A DNA stretch of 64,000 nucleotides from Lumnitzera littorea (lineage: Eukaryota > Streptophyta > Magnoliopsida > Myrtales > Combretaceae). This document shows positions 33,228-45,168 of the stretch, in pieces. The position numbers and the translations under genes are program-made. The stretch spans positions 33,102,537 through 33,166,536 of the forward strand of contig JAMXBB010000003.1 of assembly GCA_024138015.1 (NCBI GenBank), given 5' to 3'. Under the pieces are notes generated by a model. The model saw only the letters and a program-made list of their open reading frames with translations. It searched no databases and was not told the DNA's origin. How positions within the stretch are numbered: the stretch's first letter is position 1; every line of letters begins with the position of its first letter.

Positions 33228-33583
33228 GTAGTAATTTTATAGCATAAATAAAATATGATAATAATTATAAGAAAGTCTTAGATTTAAGTAGAAAATACTT
33301 GTCAAATTATGAAGGGCTAACAAATTATAATGCTCTTACTGAATAAGATAAAATAATTATTAGACAAAATAGTACTATAATTTTGTTATTGTTATCCTTA
33401 CATAAAAAATTAGATTAGATACAATTAGAATTTAAAAATAAGAGCAAAGTAGAAAAAGAAGAAAAATATTACTCTCAAGAATTAGAAAATATAATAGGAC
33501 AACTTCAAGGAATAAAAATCTCTAGAAAACTAGCAGAAAAGATAAAGAAACTACCAATATTTTTTGTTTTTATAAACCACTAA
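33224..33583 (+). pseudogene. Viral small ORF C
   Basis: ATG at 33224 overlaps the preceding stop (ATGA), an arrangement used by badnaviruses for translation of consecutive ORFs by leaky scanning. The frame is 120 codons to a TAA at 33581, with three internal stops. It has a KVLDLSRKYLSNYEGL helix, a Leu-rich segment and a Lys/Glu-rich end. This fits one of the short badnavirus-type ORFs; no enzyme motif is visible. Confidence 0.6.
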
Positions 33584-33612
33584 AAAATTAAAGAAAGATC
33601 ATAGCTTTAAAG

Positions 33613-34700
33613 ATGAGAACTATTCCATTCACAAGAAATAGTAGAACACTTAGAGACAACCCAACTATAGAAGAGACTTCCATAGAAGGAGAAATATTGA
33701 GTAGATTAACAAGTAGATGTAAATAGGGTGATTACATTGAACAACTAAAAGAGAGTTGATATAGATAGAGATGTAGAAATTTATAATAACAGAAACATTG
33801 ATTTGTTAAATCTTAGAATATTCTATGGAGTAACATGATTAAATTTAGGAAGAACATGATTGACAAGAACAAATTGAGAAGAAACCATCTTAGTAACCAC
33901 CGAGCCAGTTAGTATGGAGTTATTAAGTGATACGGTTATTAGAAAATTAAAACAAGAAGGAAGGAGACTAGTATATCTAGGAATGATAGTAGTAGGAATA
34001 AGAGGATTAGTAAGAAAACAAACCAAAGAAAAATTGTTATTAGTAATAATAGACAAATCTTGGCAAAATGATATTATAAAAGCAATAGTAGATACAATGA
34101 AAATTGACATGAACAATAATAAAGGCATAGTAGAGATAATGTAAAAAATTTAGAAATTGGATTAAAAGGAAAAGGATACGAAGACCATATAGGAGAAAAT
34201 ATATTAATAAATATTGGATTTATAGGAAGAGCAATAGATGGTAATAATACACAGTACAAACTAAACATAGATGGTATGATACAAGAAATAGCCAGTGTAG
34301 GAATTAAGTTCATCCAACTTATGGAACTAGAGAGTAGAGATTTAAAAGGGTTTGAATGGAATATATCCAAACAATTAGAAAGTTCAAATGCAAGTAGAGT
34401 TCCTGAAGATAGTATAATGTATAACAATCCTGATAGATAATATGGATTAAGATTTTTAGACTACAAAGAAAAAACAATATTGAAAGAGGAAGAATCAATA
34501 GATAAAAACTTGGAAAGTAGAACAGAATTGATGTTAGATGCTAGTGGAAGTAGACCTAGGTATTGGGGTATAATAGAAAGTCTAAGTAATGAGGGATTTT
34601 TAATTAAAAGTTGGGAAGAAATTAATGAGGCAATGGAAGAACTGAGAAATAGGGGATATTTAGGAAAAGAAGAATAATATTATTTTGTAGAAAATAGGTG
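33613..34700 (+). pseudogene. Viral movement protein, start of the polyprotein
   Basis: A candidate start is ATG 33613. After stops and a frameshift near 33756, the frame runs into a block with VYLGMIVVGIRGLVRK (from 33976), then VIIDKSWQ and a GYEDHIGEN...INIGFIGR stretch after a second frameshift near 34141. The pattern of a strand with LGM, a G-I-x-G-L turn and a D-K-x-W site matches the 30K-superfamily movement proteins of badnaviruses, which move virus through plasmodesmata. Stops at about 34438 and 34675 and both frameshifts inactivate it. It is not present in the minus-strand piece, which breaks at the matching position 34708. Confidence 0.75.
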
Positions 34701-36500
34701 TGACTTAAGAGGAAAAATATATATAAAACATAGTGGGTTAAATCATCTAAAAAGTTTAGAAATAATACAAAGATATAATATTTAATTAAGAAATGAATAG
34801 GAAGAAGAAGAAAAATAGATAATGGAAGCTTTTTTAGATAACTATTTCATAGATTTCTAACAACCAGAATCTTTAGAAGACATCGTTAGAGACGTAAAAA
34901 GATTACTAAATGAACCTTTAGAAAATGAATCATTGACATTAAAATATATGTATAATAGAGAACCTTTAGAACTTATGAAGTCAAATACCAGTAGCGTAAA
35001 TAGTGCTCCAATATTTAACACAAGAATAGAAAACCCAGTAGAACAACCAAGTAGAACCTCTTATATATACCATAGAGAACCAGAGAGAGACTATAAAAGC
35101 TTAGGAAAATGAATGCCCTTAGAAACATTTGATAAAAGAAATTTAGTAGATAATGGAAGGATACTTAATTTAGTAGCTTATGATCCCCAACTCTGGCCAT
35201 AAATATTAAGTAACTAGAGAATGAGAAGATTATAATGTAAGTAATAATGTTACAACAATGTATAATTTTTTAGAAAAAAATTCTAGGAGACAATACTAGA
35301 GCTCTATGGAAAAGTTATAAAATAAAATTTCTAGAACAATTTCATGCAAACTTACAATTAGGAACTAACCCTTATAACTTTAGAAATAAAATTATCATGT
35401 TAGTAATTAGTACACATCTTAACGTAAGTATAAATGAATGCTGTGAGAGCCTTAAAATAATTATAATTAAAGGAATGGAGATATGTTAACAAATTCTTAA
35501 ATAATTTCTTTTTTCATTGTAAAATGGCAGGATGTTATTATGAAACAAATTAATAGACAAATTGTTTTTAAAATTATCAGGACCATTAGGACAACAAATT
35601 TATAAACTTTAAAGAATAAAAAGAACCTACCTTACCTATAGAATTAAATAATTTGGGTACAAGAGTATAATTTGTGATAGAAAAATTAGTAGAAAAATGT
35701 GTAAGTATACAAATAATAAAACAATTAAAAAGAGAATATAGTTTTTGTGGAAATATTTATACATCTTAGAGATATGAAGATAAAGAAAATGATAGACCTA
35801 AGAAAAGACAATATAAGCCTAGACAAAAGAGACCTATAAAAAGATATTATCTTAAAAAGAGTAAAGTAAGAAAACCTTAGTTAAATAGAGATAGACATGT
35901 AAGAAAATATAATAAAGATATAAATTATAAAAATACATTGGCTTGCTTTGCTTATAGAAAGGAATGACATTTAGCTAGGGATTGTGATAAAAAACATAAC
36001 ATCCATGATAAATGTACCACATTAATTAACTATGTAGAAGAAGATATTTTAGAAGTAAATGAATTTATGAATGATATTGAAATTGTATACAATGCAATTA
36101 GTATAGAAGATAGAGAAGAAATTGATAGTGATGAAGATATTGATTATTTTATCTAAGAAATCTTAAAAGTAGAAAGAGGAATAGAAGTATTATAAGAAAC
36201 AGATGAGGTAGAAAAAATGCTAGAAAATATAAGTATTCAAGAGTTTATAGATAATAAAATAGGTTGCAATCATAGTTGGAATCAAGGATTAAGATTAGAT
36301 TATCATCCTTGTAAATTCTGTAATAGATATCCTCAATTAAAGCTTAGATATCAATGTAATAATTATTTAATTGAAGCTTGTAAAATTTGTTTAGATTATT
36401 AAGGAGAAATAGTAGAATATAAAACAAAAATTTTTAGAAAAAAAGATAGTAATGATTTGATTGAAAGAAGTATGCTAAAATAAAGAAAAATAGAAGAAAT
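34701..36500 (+). pseudogene. Viral coat-protein and zinc-finger region
   Basis: Collinear with the minus copy 26872-24480 (without the MITE). Blocks NTSSVNSAPIFNTR (34990) and YIYHREPERDY (35064) match. The CCHC knuckle at 35944-35985 has the second Cys as Tyr and a stop just before the His, while the last His and Cys remain. The second Cys motif follows at 36310-36390. Where I compared about 140 aligned bases near 36330-36490, there are about 15 differences from the minus copy. Many stops; nonfunctional. Confidence 0.75.
36310..36390 (+). other. Second Cys-rich motif, one Cys lost
   Basis: Spacing CX2CX11CX2(Y)X4CX2C: the fourth Cys is TAT (Tyr) here but TGT in the minus copy. Confidence 0.8.
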
Positions 36501-36560
36501 CTTAATTATTACTAAAGATCAAACAAATATAATTTAAGATTACTAATATATCTACAAAAA

Positions 36561-37547
36561 GTTAATAAGATAGTGGAAGAAAAAAGATAAAAAAGGAATA
36601 GAATGAAAACTGAAACAACTTAAAGATTGTCTCTTTTGCTTTAACAATGGGTAAGTGAAGCGATGGAGATTACTGTAGTTCATTTAACCCTAGAGCTAAA
36701 ATTGGAGGGATACACTGGTTGTATAAGATTCTCTTGGGAGTCTCAAGATTATTACAAAATAGTTTTTATTAGGTTTAGGTGGTTTCTAATTTTAATATTT
36801 CACCATACTTCCATTTTTAGATGATACATGGTAACTTTTTTATCTTTACTTGCTTCTATATTTTAAGTTATCTATACATACATACATATATATATTATTT
36901 AAGCTCAAAGGGCATTATGCAATAGTTTACTTTTATCTATTAAGGTTCTTTTTTTTTTTTCCCCTCAATTATGTTACAACTTGAAATAAAAAAGGATTTA
37001 AATTCCCATCCATTCTAACGAAGAATCCATGATAATATCATTAGACTATAACAATCTAAACTATTAAATTCCTTAGAATCCTCTTAAATTATATTTCTCA
37101 AAATTAATTACTATATATTAGTTAATTTTCTGCTTAAGATTTTTTATGAGTAATATAATAAATTCGCCACATTAGCAGCTTTCCCATCCACTCAAAACTT
37201 CACGCCTAGAAAATAGGACAACATGTTTTCTATCTCCTCGTTAACTGGCGTCATTCTAACCTGCATCATTATCTACAAGTGTAAATACAAACCACAGTTT
37301 CCCTAAAATTGAGAGAAGTTAAATTATTATACATGTAGTTACGTTGTTTTGATATTTACATAAATTATTATAAACAAGTGTGCTTGTAATCATAAAAAAT
37401 AGAAAAAATCTAAAGAAAAAGGAAAATGGAAAACGACTCTAACACCTATAACAACAAACACATTATCCAAACTTGAAACTCTAAAAACAAATATATGAAT
37501 TTAAAAAACTTTTAGCTATAGATATTAACGGGAATAAGTTGGAAAAT
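36561..37547. other. No gene seen
   Basis: AT-rich with stops in all frames. The beginning (36600-36760) is somewhat richer in G and contains GTATAAGATTCTC, which might be a viral intergenic promoter remnant, but I cannot support that. A poly-T run lies at 36950. Confidence 0.45.
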
Positions 37548-37729
37548 GATTCTAGATAATAGGATCGGTTCTTTTATTCATCTTATTATTCATTCACATA
37601 TTTTAAAATTTAAAGTATTGAATTCAAAAATTTGTTCAATAATTTAGATTTAAAGGAGTGTAAATCAAGAATGAGATAAATAATAATATTGATCCTGTAA
37701 AAACTAAGGATAGGATCCTAAAAAAATCG
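37548..37729. mobile_element. MITE-like imperfect palindrome
   Basis: The left half (AGGATCGGTTCTTTTATTCA from 37561) and the right half read in reverse (AGGATCAATATTATTATTTA, from 37696) are imperfect inverted repeats that continue inward through ATTC and TTTAAAT blocks. The right outer part GGATAGGATCCTAAAAAAATC resembles the family termini at 2669, 38064 and 40301. Confidence 0.4.
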
Positions 37730-37988
37730 TATTATAAAATAAACTAAGTTTATTTGCTACAAAGAGTGCAAAGTAATTCTCGCAACTGTACAGTTACTTT
37801 GGAAACCGAAGAAGTGGTTGGAGATTTCTTTAGGAAGATCGAGGAATTTTTAATTTACCTCTTTAAAATGTTATCATAAATACCTAATAGTTTGTAAGTA
37901 TAAAAAAGAAGATGGGATTATAATGACACGTTGAGATGAGTTATATTCCTAATATGATTTACTATTTCTAATTACACCAAGACACTTT

Positions 37989-38040
37989 TAGCCAAGTGGT
38001 GTGGATGCATTTCTCAAATAAAATGGACTGGATTCAATTT
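37989..38040 (+). ncRNA. tRNA-like A and B box pair (possible SINE head)
   Basis: TAGCCAAGTGGT fits the RNA polymerase III A box and GGATTCAATTT is close to a B box, 30 bases later. There is no cloverleaf or CCA end, so it is not a functional tRNA. A tRNA-derived SINE head is the most likely source. Confidence 0.35.
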
Positions 38041-38063
38041 TCATTTCTAATAATACAAATATG

Positions 38064-38262
38064 GATTTTTTTACGGTCTCATACTTTTTTTTTTTTATGG
38101 TACTAGTACCGCTACCATTTTCACCTTCAATTTAATTACTTTTAAATCTAAACCATTAAACAATTTGTGAATTCAATGGCTCATATTTAAAGTATGAAAA
38201 TGAATGGTGAGATTATGGACGGAACTAATCCCATAAAAAATAAAGAACAGGACTGTAAAATC
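38064..38262. mobile_element. MITE with about 50-bp inverted repeats
   Basis: The left arm GATTTTTTTACGGTCTCATA... and the right arm read in reverse GATTTTACAGTCCTGTTC... align through TTTTTTATGG and TAGTNCC for about 50 bases. The interior is short, with no coding. The terminal pattern is shared with 2669-2713 and 40301-40349. Confidence 0.65.
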
Positions 38263-38296
38263 TTCTATACAAATACATAGTAATTAAGAAAATAAA

Positions 38297-39382
38297 GGAA
38301 AAATTATATTTTTAGTACTCAAACATTACCTAATTGAGTTCTTAAACTTTTTTTTTCCCCTATTTTAGTCCTCATTGTTAACAATTTGTATGTAAAAGTT
38401 TACAAATGGGCTCTTCGTTTTAGATTTTCCATTAGGGTTGACATGTAGCATGATATGATTTATCCAAGTAATTAATTTAATTAAATAAATCAATAATGGA
38501 TATATTATTTAAGTAAAATTATCAAAATAGACAAGAAAATTGTTAAAAAATAATAAAATCTATAAACTTAAAATACTAAAAAAGTAGTAGTGGTAGTAAG
38601 TAGCAGCAATAATAGCAATAGTAGTAGTGGTAATATAAATTATAAGACAAAAGTGAAAAATTTAGGAAATTAAAAAAAAGAAGAAGGGAAACTAAAAAAA
38701 TTACTTTTTAGCCACCTAAGGGCAATAGGTGGTTGAAACGATGATGGAGTCTCTAGTGGGTCAAGACCCATTGGCCCACTCATAAGGAGTGCTCATGTGA
38801 TCAAATTGGGTTTTTCATTCTTTTTTAACCCTTTAAATACATGGTAGAGGTGGCCACCCATCACTTTAGTGGAGGTCGCGCAACCTCACCATGATTGTGG
38901 ACGACCATCTAACACTATATTAGTAATGATGCAGATGACCAACTTTCATCAATTGATCACAACTCACCTTTGCAATTGGTGGTTATTTTGACCACCTAAG
39001 TGTAGAAGGTAATGGGACAACAATTTTTATATAATTTTTCTTTTTTTTGAAATTACTATTTTTTGATTTATTATTATTTTAATCACTTTAATTTTTAAGG
39101 TTAATTTTTTTTATTTTTATAATTTCCTATACTTTATTTCTTTTAGTAACTTTGATTAAATGATATATTTTTAATACATTTAATTAAATTAATTTTTGGA
39201 CTAATTAGATTAAGCCACATGTTGTTCTTAATGGAAAAAGTAAAGGCTAACTAATGGAGGACTTATTTACAAATTTTTTTGGAAACATTGAGGATTGGAA
39301 AACGAAAAAAAAAAAAAAATAATGTTTGATGACTTAATTAGAAAATAGTAGTAAAGTTTGAGAACTAAAAATGTAATCCCTC
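38297..39382. mobile_element. Mutator-like non-autonomous element, long TIRs
   Basis: The two ends are inverted repeats of about 200 bases or more. The left GGAAAAATTATATTTTTAG pairs with the right end read in reverse GAGGGATTACATTTTTAG, and similarity continues through CTCAAAC, GTCCTCA and CATGTRGC to an AATTTAATTAAAT block. Flanks are GAAAATAAA (38288-38296) and GAAAAGAAA (39383-39391), a 9-bp duplication with one mismatch, as Mutator-family insertion produces. The interior (38690-39010) is GC-richer with GCCACC/GGTGG inverted motifs but no transposase frame. Confidence 0.75.
38583..38637. repeat. Imperfect AGT/AGC trinucleotide microsatellite
   Basis: A run of AGTAGT, GGTAGT, AGCAGC and AATAGC units inside the Mutator-like element. 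Confidence 0.7.
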
Positions 39383-39391
39383 GAAAAGAAA

Positions 39392-41557
39392 AGAAAAAAT
39401 CTAAAACTATTTTTGAATTTTCTAAGTTTAGCATTTTAATTAGATCAATGTCAAATTGATCCTTTTGTATATGTTTTGCCAAAAAAATAATTTCCATTCC
39501 TAATGAAAAACTTAAGATAAAAAAAATAATCTCCACTTTTAATAAACGATCATTTTCATAATTCTTGAGCAAAAAGTAAGGGATTTTTTTTTTCTTTTTC
39601 TACAATTGCTATTATAAAAATTAAAATATCAAAAAATTGAATTTGAACTCATTGAAAGACTAGTGTTTATATTGCTTATCTACAAAGGTTTGGCCGTTAG
39701 ACATACTGTCAATAAAGCTCATTGGTCATTGCTACCATTACTATCCACAAAGAAACTAGCAAGCAAAATTGTATAAAAATTGAATTTGAAAAGAATTACA
39801 AAACCTATGTTACATGTTAGAAAGATAGTTGTATTTGGGAATGAATCATCTAAAGTACTGTAGGTAAAGTTATAAATTAAATAGTTGGGATTGTCTATAT
39901 TTTCGAAATATTTTGTGGCATCATTAATTAAGTCATTTTTTTTTCATTAACACGAACTATTTATTACATGTGGTTGCATCTTCAAGGGATAATTTTAGAA
40001 AAACTTTACAAGAAAACAACTTTAAAGGATCTGAATGCATTATATTCATGTTTAAAATCACTTCACATGCATAGCATTGATTTTGGACTTTCTAATGCAT
40101 CTTTCCAAGTTGATTAGGTAATTATAAAGTTATAATTTAATATCTTATCTTGAGGTGTCTTTATGCTGCTATCTTTCATTTTAACAAGATCGGCACAATC
40201 GTATTCCACTTTTAAGTTATATCAATTAGATCTTAACTTTTGAAAACACAATTAGTTGAATGATTCAAATATAATGGATATAAAATTAAAGATAGGATGA
40301 GGATTGGACTAGTTTTATTAAAAATATAGATGGGATCATAGAAAAATCCTTTATTTTGATACGGTCTATAAAAATGATTTCAAAGGAGAAATTTCTATCT
40401 TTTGGTATGTAATGCTCCAATCTAAAATTAGTGAATAACTAAATCAACATACACTAATAGACTTTTTTCCCATAATCCATGTGAAACTTCACTTGACTAT
40501 AGGGTATCATAGTCTCTTTCTCTTAAACATATGACATTCTTATTGCGAGATCTTATAATTGGATTTAACTCTTCTCCTTTTTGGTGTATGATTTTGGAAA
40601 ATCAAAGAAAATGTAGGGATTGGATAAGCCTTTGTAATACCCTCTTTTTAATTAACATAGAACCAAGTCATCCAGTAAAATGAGGATGATGCGTATGGAT
40701 TATTATCCGAATTGTCCACCTACTAGAGGAAGGTCGGCTCTTATATTATTTTTAACACCTTATGTGAAAAACAATAAATAACCAACTAACAAATACTAAT
40801 AGGTTTTTTCAACTATTTAATTCAAAAGTTTCAAGTTTATGCTAATAAGGTATTGATCACCATTGCTTAATAAGCTACTACTAAATCCTTTCACAATCCA
40901 GATAGGACTTTACTCAACCATGAGATATTATATAGTATCTATCAAAGACAAAAAAATATGCTTATTACTTTCAAACCTTAGACAGCTTGTTCATATTCTT
41001 CCAATCATTTGAACCCTTATAAATTTGGTAATGCTGGATCTACACTAGAAATAAGTTGTTATATATTGCATATTGTAGCATGAGGTAAAATCGATACTTT
41101 TGGCAGTTCATTGGAAAATAGATAGTGGTTGGTTAGGGCTCCTAGTGCAATTATGTTGATTAAAGAAAATAAGAACTATTTTCATACGACCTTTTTCATT
41201 CATATTAATGACATGATATATTTTGCATAACCACCACAGAGAAAGATCCATTGATATAACAACTATGTATATGTATATGCCTTAAATATCAATAAAATCT
41301 TCATATGCAACATAGTCTGATAAAATGTTTCTAAATCAATTTTACTTGTGTTTTGCATACAATATATATGTAAAAATTTTATTAATATTTATATAATATG
41401 TGATGGATATCCGTGGATATTTTCTCACTGCAGAAAGACCTGTGCCTAATCTAAAAGGCGAATGTAAAACCATCATGATCCCTATTGCTACCTATAGGAC
41501 CAGTATTTTATCTATGTGGGACATTTTTGTCCCAATATTTAGACGTGTAAGGTAATT
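39392..41557. other. No gene seen
   Basis: AT-rich with stops in all frames. It contains a solitary MITE-type end at 40301-40349 and, just before the copia, a perfect hairpin TGGGACA-TTTT-TGTCCCA near 41517-41534. No coding or structured RNA is supported. Confidence 0.5.
40301..40349. repeat. Isolated MITE-type terminal repeat
   Basis: GGATTGGACTAG to AGAAAAATCC, matching the family end at 2669-2713 in order and spacing. Confidence 0.4.
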
Positions 41558-41562
41558 GAAAG

Positions 41563-41820
41563 TATAAATTTTGAGAAGAAAATTTCTGTGTAATCTTGTT
41601 TATATCACAGGCCAAAGAGGACCAATATATATACAATATAGATGCACTAATCAAGCTTCTAAACATAGAAAACAAATATCTTAAATATACTCTTTACACA
41701 ATTGATAGATATTTACAGATCCTAAAATATTCTAATACTTTCTAAACATAGAAAACAAATATCCTAAATATACTCTTTACATAATTGACAGATATTTACA
41801 GATCCTAAAATGTTCTAAAC
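41563..41820 (-). repeat. Copia 3' LTR (second copy)
   Basis: Same length as the 46120-46377 LTR, with the same internal duplication. Bounded by the polypurine tract CCCCCCCTC (top strand, 41821-41829). Confidence 0.9.
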
Positions 41821-41829
41821 CCCCCCCTC

Positions 41830-43636
41830 AAGTTGGTGCGTGAAGATTGCAAACCCCCAACTTGCGTAGAAGATACCCAAACTGCTGTATCCCCAATGCC
41901 TTAGTAAAAATATCAGCGAGTTGCTCAGAGCTACGTACATAAGCAGTCTAAACATGTCCATGTTGAATCTCATCACGAATAAAATGACAATAAATTTCAA
42001 TGTGCTTTGTTCGCTCATGAAATACGGGATTTGCACTAATGTGTAAAGCTGCTTGACTATCAAAATACAACAGCATAGGATGAGAGTGTACAACACCGAG
42101 AGACAGCAAAAGACCCTTTAACCATTTCAGTTCACATACAGTGGTAGCCATGGAACGATATTCTGCTTCAGCAGAGGATCTCGACACTGCATGTTGCTTT
42201 TTAGTCTTTCAAGAAATGGGAGAAGTCCCTAACATAACAAAATATCCAGTAAGAGATTGTCGAGTTAAAGGACAACTCCCGCAATCAGAATCATAATAAG
42301 CATACAACCGAAGATCACTATCAGCTCATAAAAGTATTCCTTGTCTATGACTGCCCTTCAAATTATGAACTACGCACAAAACTGCTTCCCAATGAGCTTC
42401 CCTTGGTTGATGCATAAATTGTGCCAAAATATGAACACTATAGGACAACTTAGGTCGAGTAAGAGTCAAATAAATCAGTCTTCCTACCAATCTCCGATAC
42501 TTCTCTGAATCTGCCAACAATGCATTTTCTGCTAAGGCTAAATGATGATTTTGTTCAATGGGAAAACCAGATAGTTTAGCACCCAATAATCCAGCTTCAC
42601 CGATAATATCCAAAGCATATTTGCATTGGCAAAGAAAAATTCCTTCTTGATTTCGAGCCACCTCTACGCCTAAAAAATACTTCAATGTTCCCAAATCTTT
42701 CATGTGGAAGCAGTGGCATAAATAATCTTTAAACTTCTGAATGACAACTCCATTATTCTTCGCAATAACAAGATCATTGACATACACCAGTATACTCAAA
42801 TGTATCTTACCTTGATTTAAAGTAAACAATGAATAATCAGATTGAGATTGAAGAAATCCATACCGCTTTAATGCAGTTGTCAATTTGGAAAACCAACATC
42901 GAGGGGCCTGTCGTAACTCATAAAGTGATTTACGTAATCGATAAACTTTGCCAGGATGTTGAGTAGAGAACCCAAGTGGCATCTTCATGTACACCTCTTC
43001 TTCTAAATCTCCATGCAAGAATGCATTATGAACATCCATTTGATAAAGTTCCCATCCCTTTGTTGCTGCCACCGAAAGAAAAGTACATACAGTAACTATT
43101 TTTGCAACAGGAGCGAAGGTCTCATTATAGTCAATTCCTTCAATCTGATTATTGCCAAGAATCACCAATCAAGCTTTATAACATTTAACCGAACCATCTG
43201 AGTTATATTTGATCTTGTAAACCCATTTACTACCTATAGCTTGCTTTCCCTGTAGGAAATCTTTCACAGTCCATGTCCCATTAGTCTCAAGTACCTCAAT
43301 TTCTTTCATCATGGCTTCTTTCCATCGAATGTCTTTGATGGCCTGAATATAAGAAATAGGCTCCTTTTCGGCTGTCATAGCTGCTAAGAAAGAACGATGT
43401 TGTGGAGAAAATTTGTCACAATTTACATAATGTGCTATAGGATAGGAGGTATCTGTGGACGGAATTAGATTGGAGGAACATGCAGAGGGACTTATTTGTT
43501 GTGTAGTATATGTCACAAAATCTCGTAGCCGAGTAGAAGCTTCTTTTGTTCTATAAGCCCGTCCAAGTTGTTCTGAAACAGATTCACCTAAGATTTCAAT
43601 GACACCCTCCCTGTCGTTATTATCATTTTGAGTCAT
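41830..43636 (-). pseudogene. Copia reverse transcriptase and RNase H (second copy)
   Basis: Read on -, RT starts after 43636 and includes KWVYKIKYNSDG, a stop at about 43169, VILGNNQIEGIDYNETFAPVAK, LYELRQAPRCWF and the catalytic site at 42773-42784 where the tetrad is YVND: the first catalytic Asp is Asn. One frame then stays open into RNase H (to 42326). RNase H continues with SRSSAEAEYRS and HERTKHIEIYCHF. Unlike the plus copy, this RT is catalytically dead by a point change. Confidence 0.92.
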
Positions 43637-45168
43637 AGTCGAATTCTCAAGTATCCACTTTCGTCTTCCTCATTCAATTCACCATTAAAATGATTGGTGA
43701 TATTGAAAGAAGCACCTTGTACAAGATCTGGTTGCACACCTTCCTTATTAGCATATGGAAATTCAAAATCAGAGAACACAACATCTTTGGATACAAAATA
43801 TTTTCCTGTATCAAGATCATAAACTTTCCACCCTTTTTTTCGAAAGGATATCCTATAAATAAACAACATTGACTGTTGCTAGCAGACTTATCTTTTTCCC
43901 TATTTAAGTTCCGACCATAACACAGGCACCCAAAAGTTTAAATGTGATTATAACTAGAAGGTTTACCAAACAATATCTCATAAGGAGTCTTTCCTCCTAA
44001 TAACTTAGAAGGAGTCCGATTGATCAAATATACAGCCATCAGAACACATTCTCCCCAAAATTTGATGGGAAGATTGGCTTGAAATCTTAAAGCTTTAGCC
44101 ACATTTAAAATATGACGATGTTTCCTCTCAACACGTCCATTCTGTTGAGGTGTTCCTACACATGAGGTCTGATGTAAAATTTCATTTTTAGAAAAATAGT
44201 TATGTAAGCAAGCAAATTCAGTCCCATTATCACTTCTAACTATCTTCACATCTTTTTGAAATTGTCTTTTAGTCATGGTAAAGAAATTACACATGACAAG
44301 TTCCACTTCTGTTTTTTCAGTTAACAAATATATCCATACACCCCTAGAAAAATCATCAACAATGGTAAAGAAATACGATGCCTCATAAGAAGCATTAACA
44401 TGATAAGGACCCCATAAATCACAATGAATTAATTCAAAAATTTCATTTGCTTTAGTGTCACTAGAAACAAAAACTTCTCTTGTTTGTTTAGCTCTTAAAC
44501 AAATGTCACATGGTTTATTCTTTACTGAACTATTACTAAATTCAACTTGAGGAAGAGATTTCACAATTTTTGCAGACGGATGCCCCATCCTCCTATGCCA
44601 TAATTCAAAAGAATCTACATGGCTTGTCTTGCATGCTTAGACCGATACTGCTGACTTCAAATAATAAAGTCCCTTGTACTGTTCACTCGCTCCAATCACC
44701 ATCCTCGAGGTGCGGTCTTGTATAACACAAATTTTATCAGTAAATTGGACATTACAATTAGAGCCATCAAGCAATTGCGACACAGATATCAAATTACAAT
44801 TCAAATTTGGAACATAGAGAACATTGTCTGATTTGATATGTTTTCCCAAGCAAACTGATCCCTCCTTCAATGCTATCACTTGCTCTCCATTAGGTAATCC
44901 AATTGAACATGCTACAATTTCTTTCAAATTTGTTAAACATTCTAAAGTACCTGTCATATGTTGTGAGGCACCGGAATCAATAATCCAATTCAGATTATCC
45001 TTACCATTCATTTTCTCACTAGTACCCGGTTTGCACGTGTTCAACAAATTGAGAAAGAATGACCATTGTTCTGTTGTCAAGGTCCTAGAAGCTGTATTTT
45101 CTTCCGTTACTGCCATTGATGATGATGGCTGCCCAATTACATGGGCTGTATTCACTTTTAGCATATAA
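43633..45168 (-). pseudogene. Copia protease and integrase (second copy)
   Basis: The protease site DSGA lies in IIDSGASQHM near 44975. After a stop near 44637 the integrase frame is open from 44588 to 43938 (216 codons): RMGHPSAK, CDICLRAKQ with both zinc Cys intact, CDLWGPY, DDFSRGVWIY, RSDNGTEF and GTPQQNGRVERKHR, all key acids present. The His-containing start of the finger lies before a frame break. Frameshifts at about 43940 and 43635 end it. Confidence 0.92.

Larger units (their letters stand above)
26873..36560 (+). mobile_element. Endogenous pararetrovirus, plus-strand piece (split by copia)
   Basis: Begins at the junction with the minus-strand piece and carries several small ORFs, the movement protein, coat region and zinc motifs. 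Homology with the minus copy fades shortly after about 36490. The copia at 27595-32383 interrupts it; the outer parts join in frame when the copia and one target copy are removed. The right end (about 36560) is set by loss of coding character and is uncertain by perhaps 100 bases. Confidence 0.8.
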
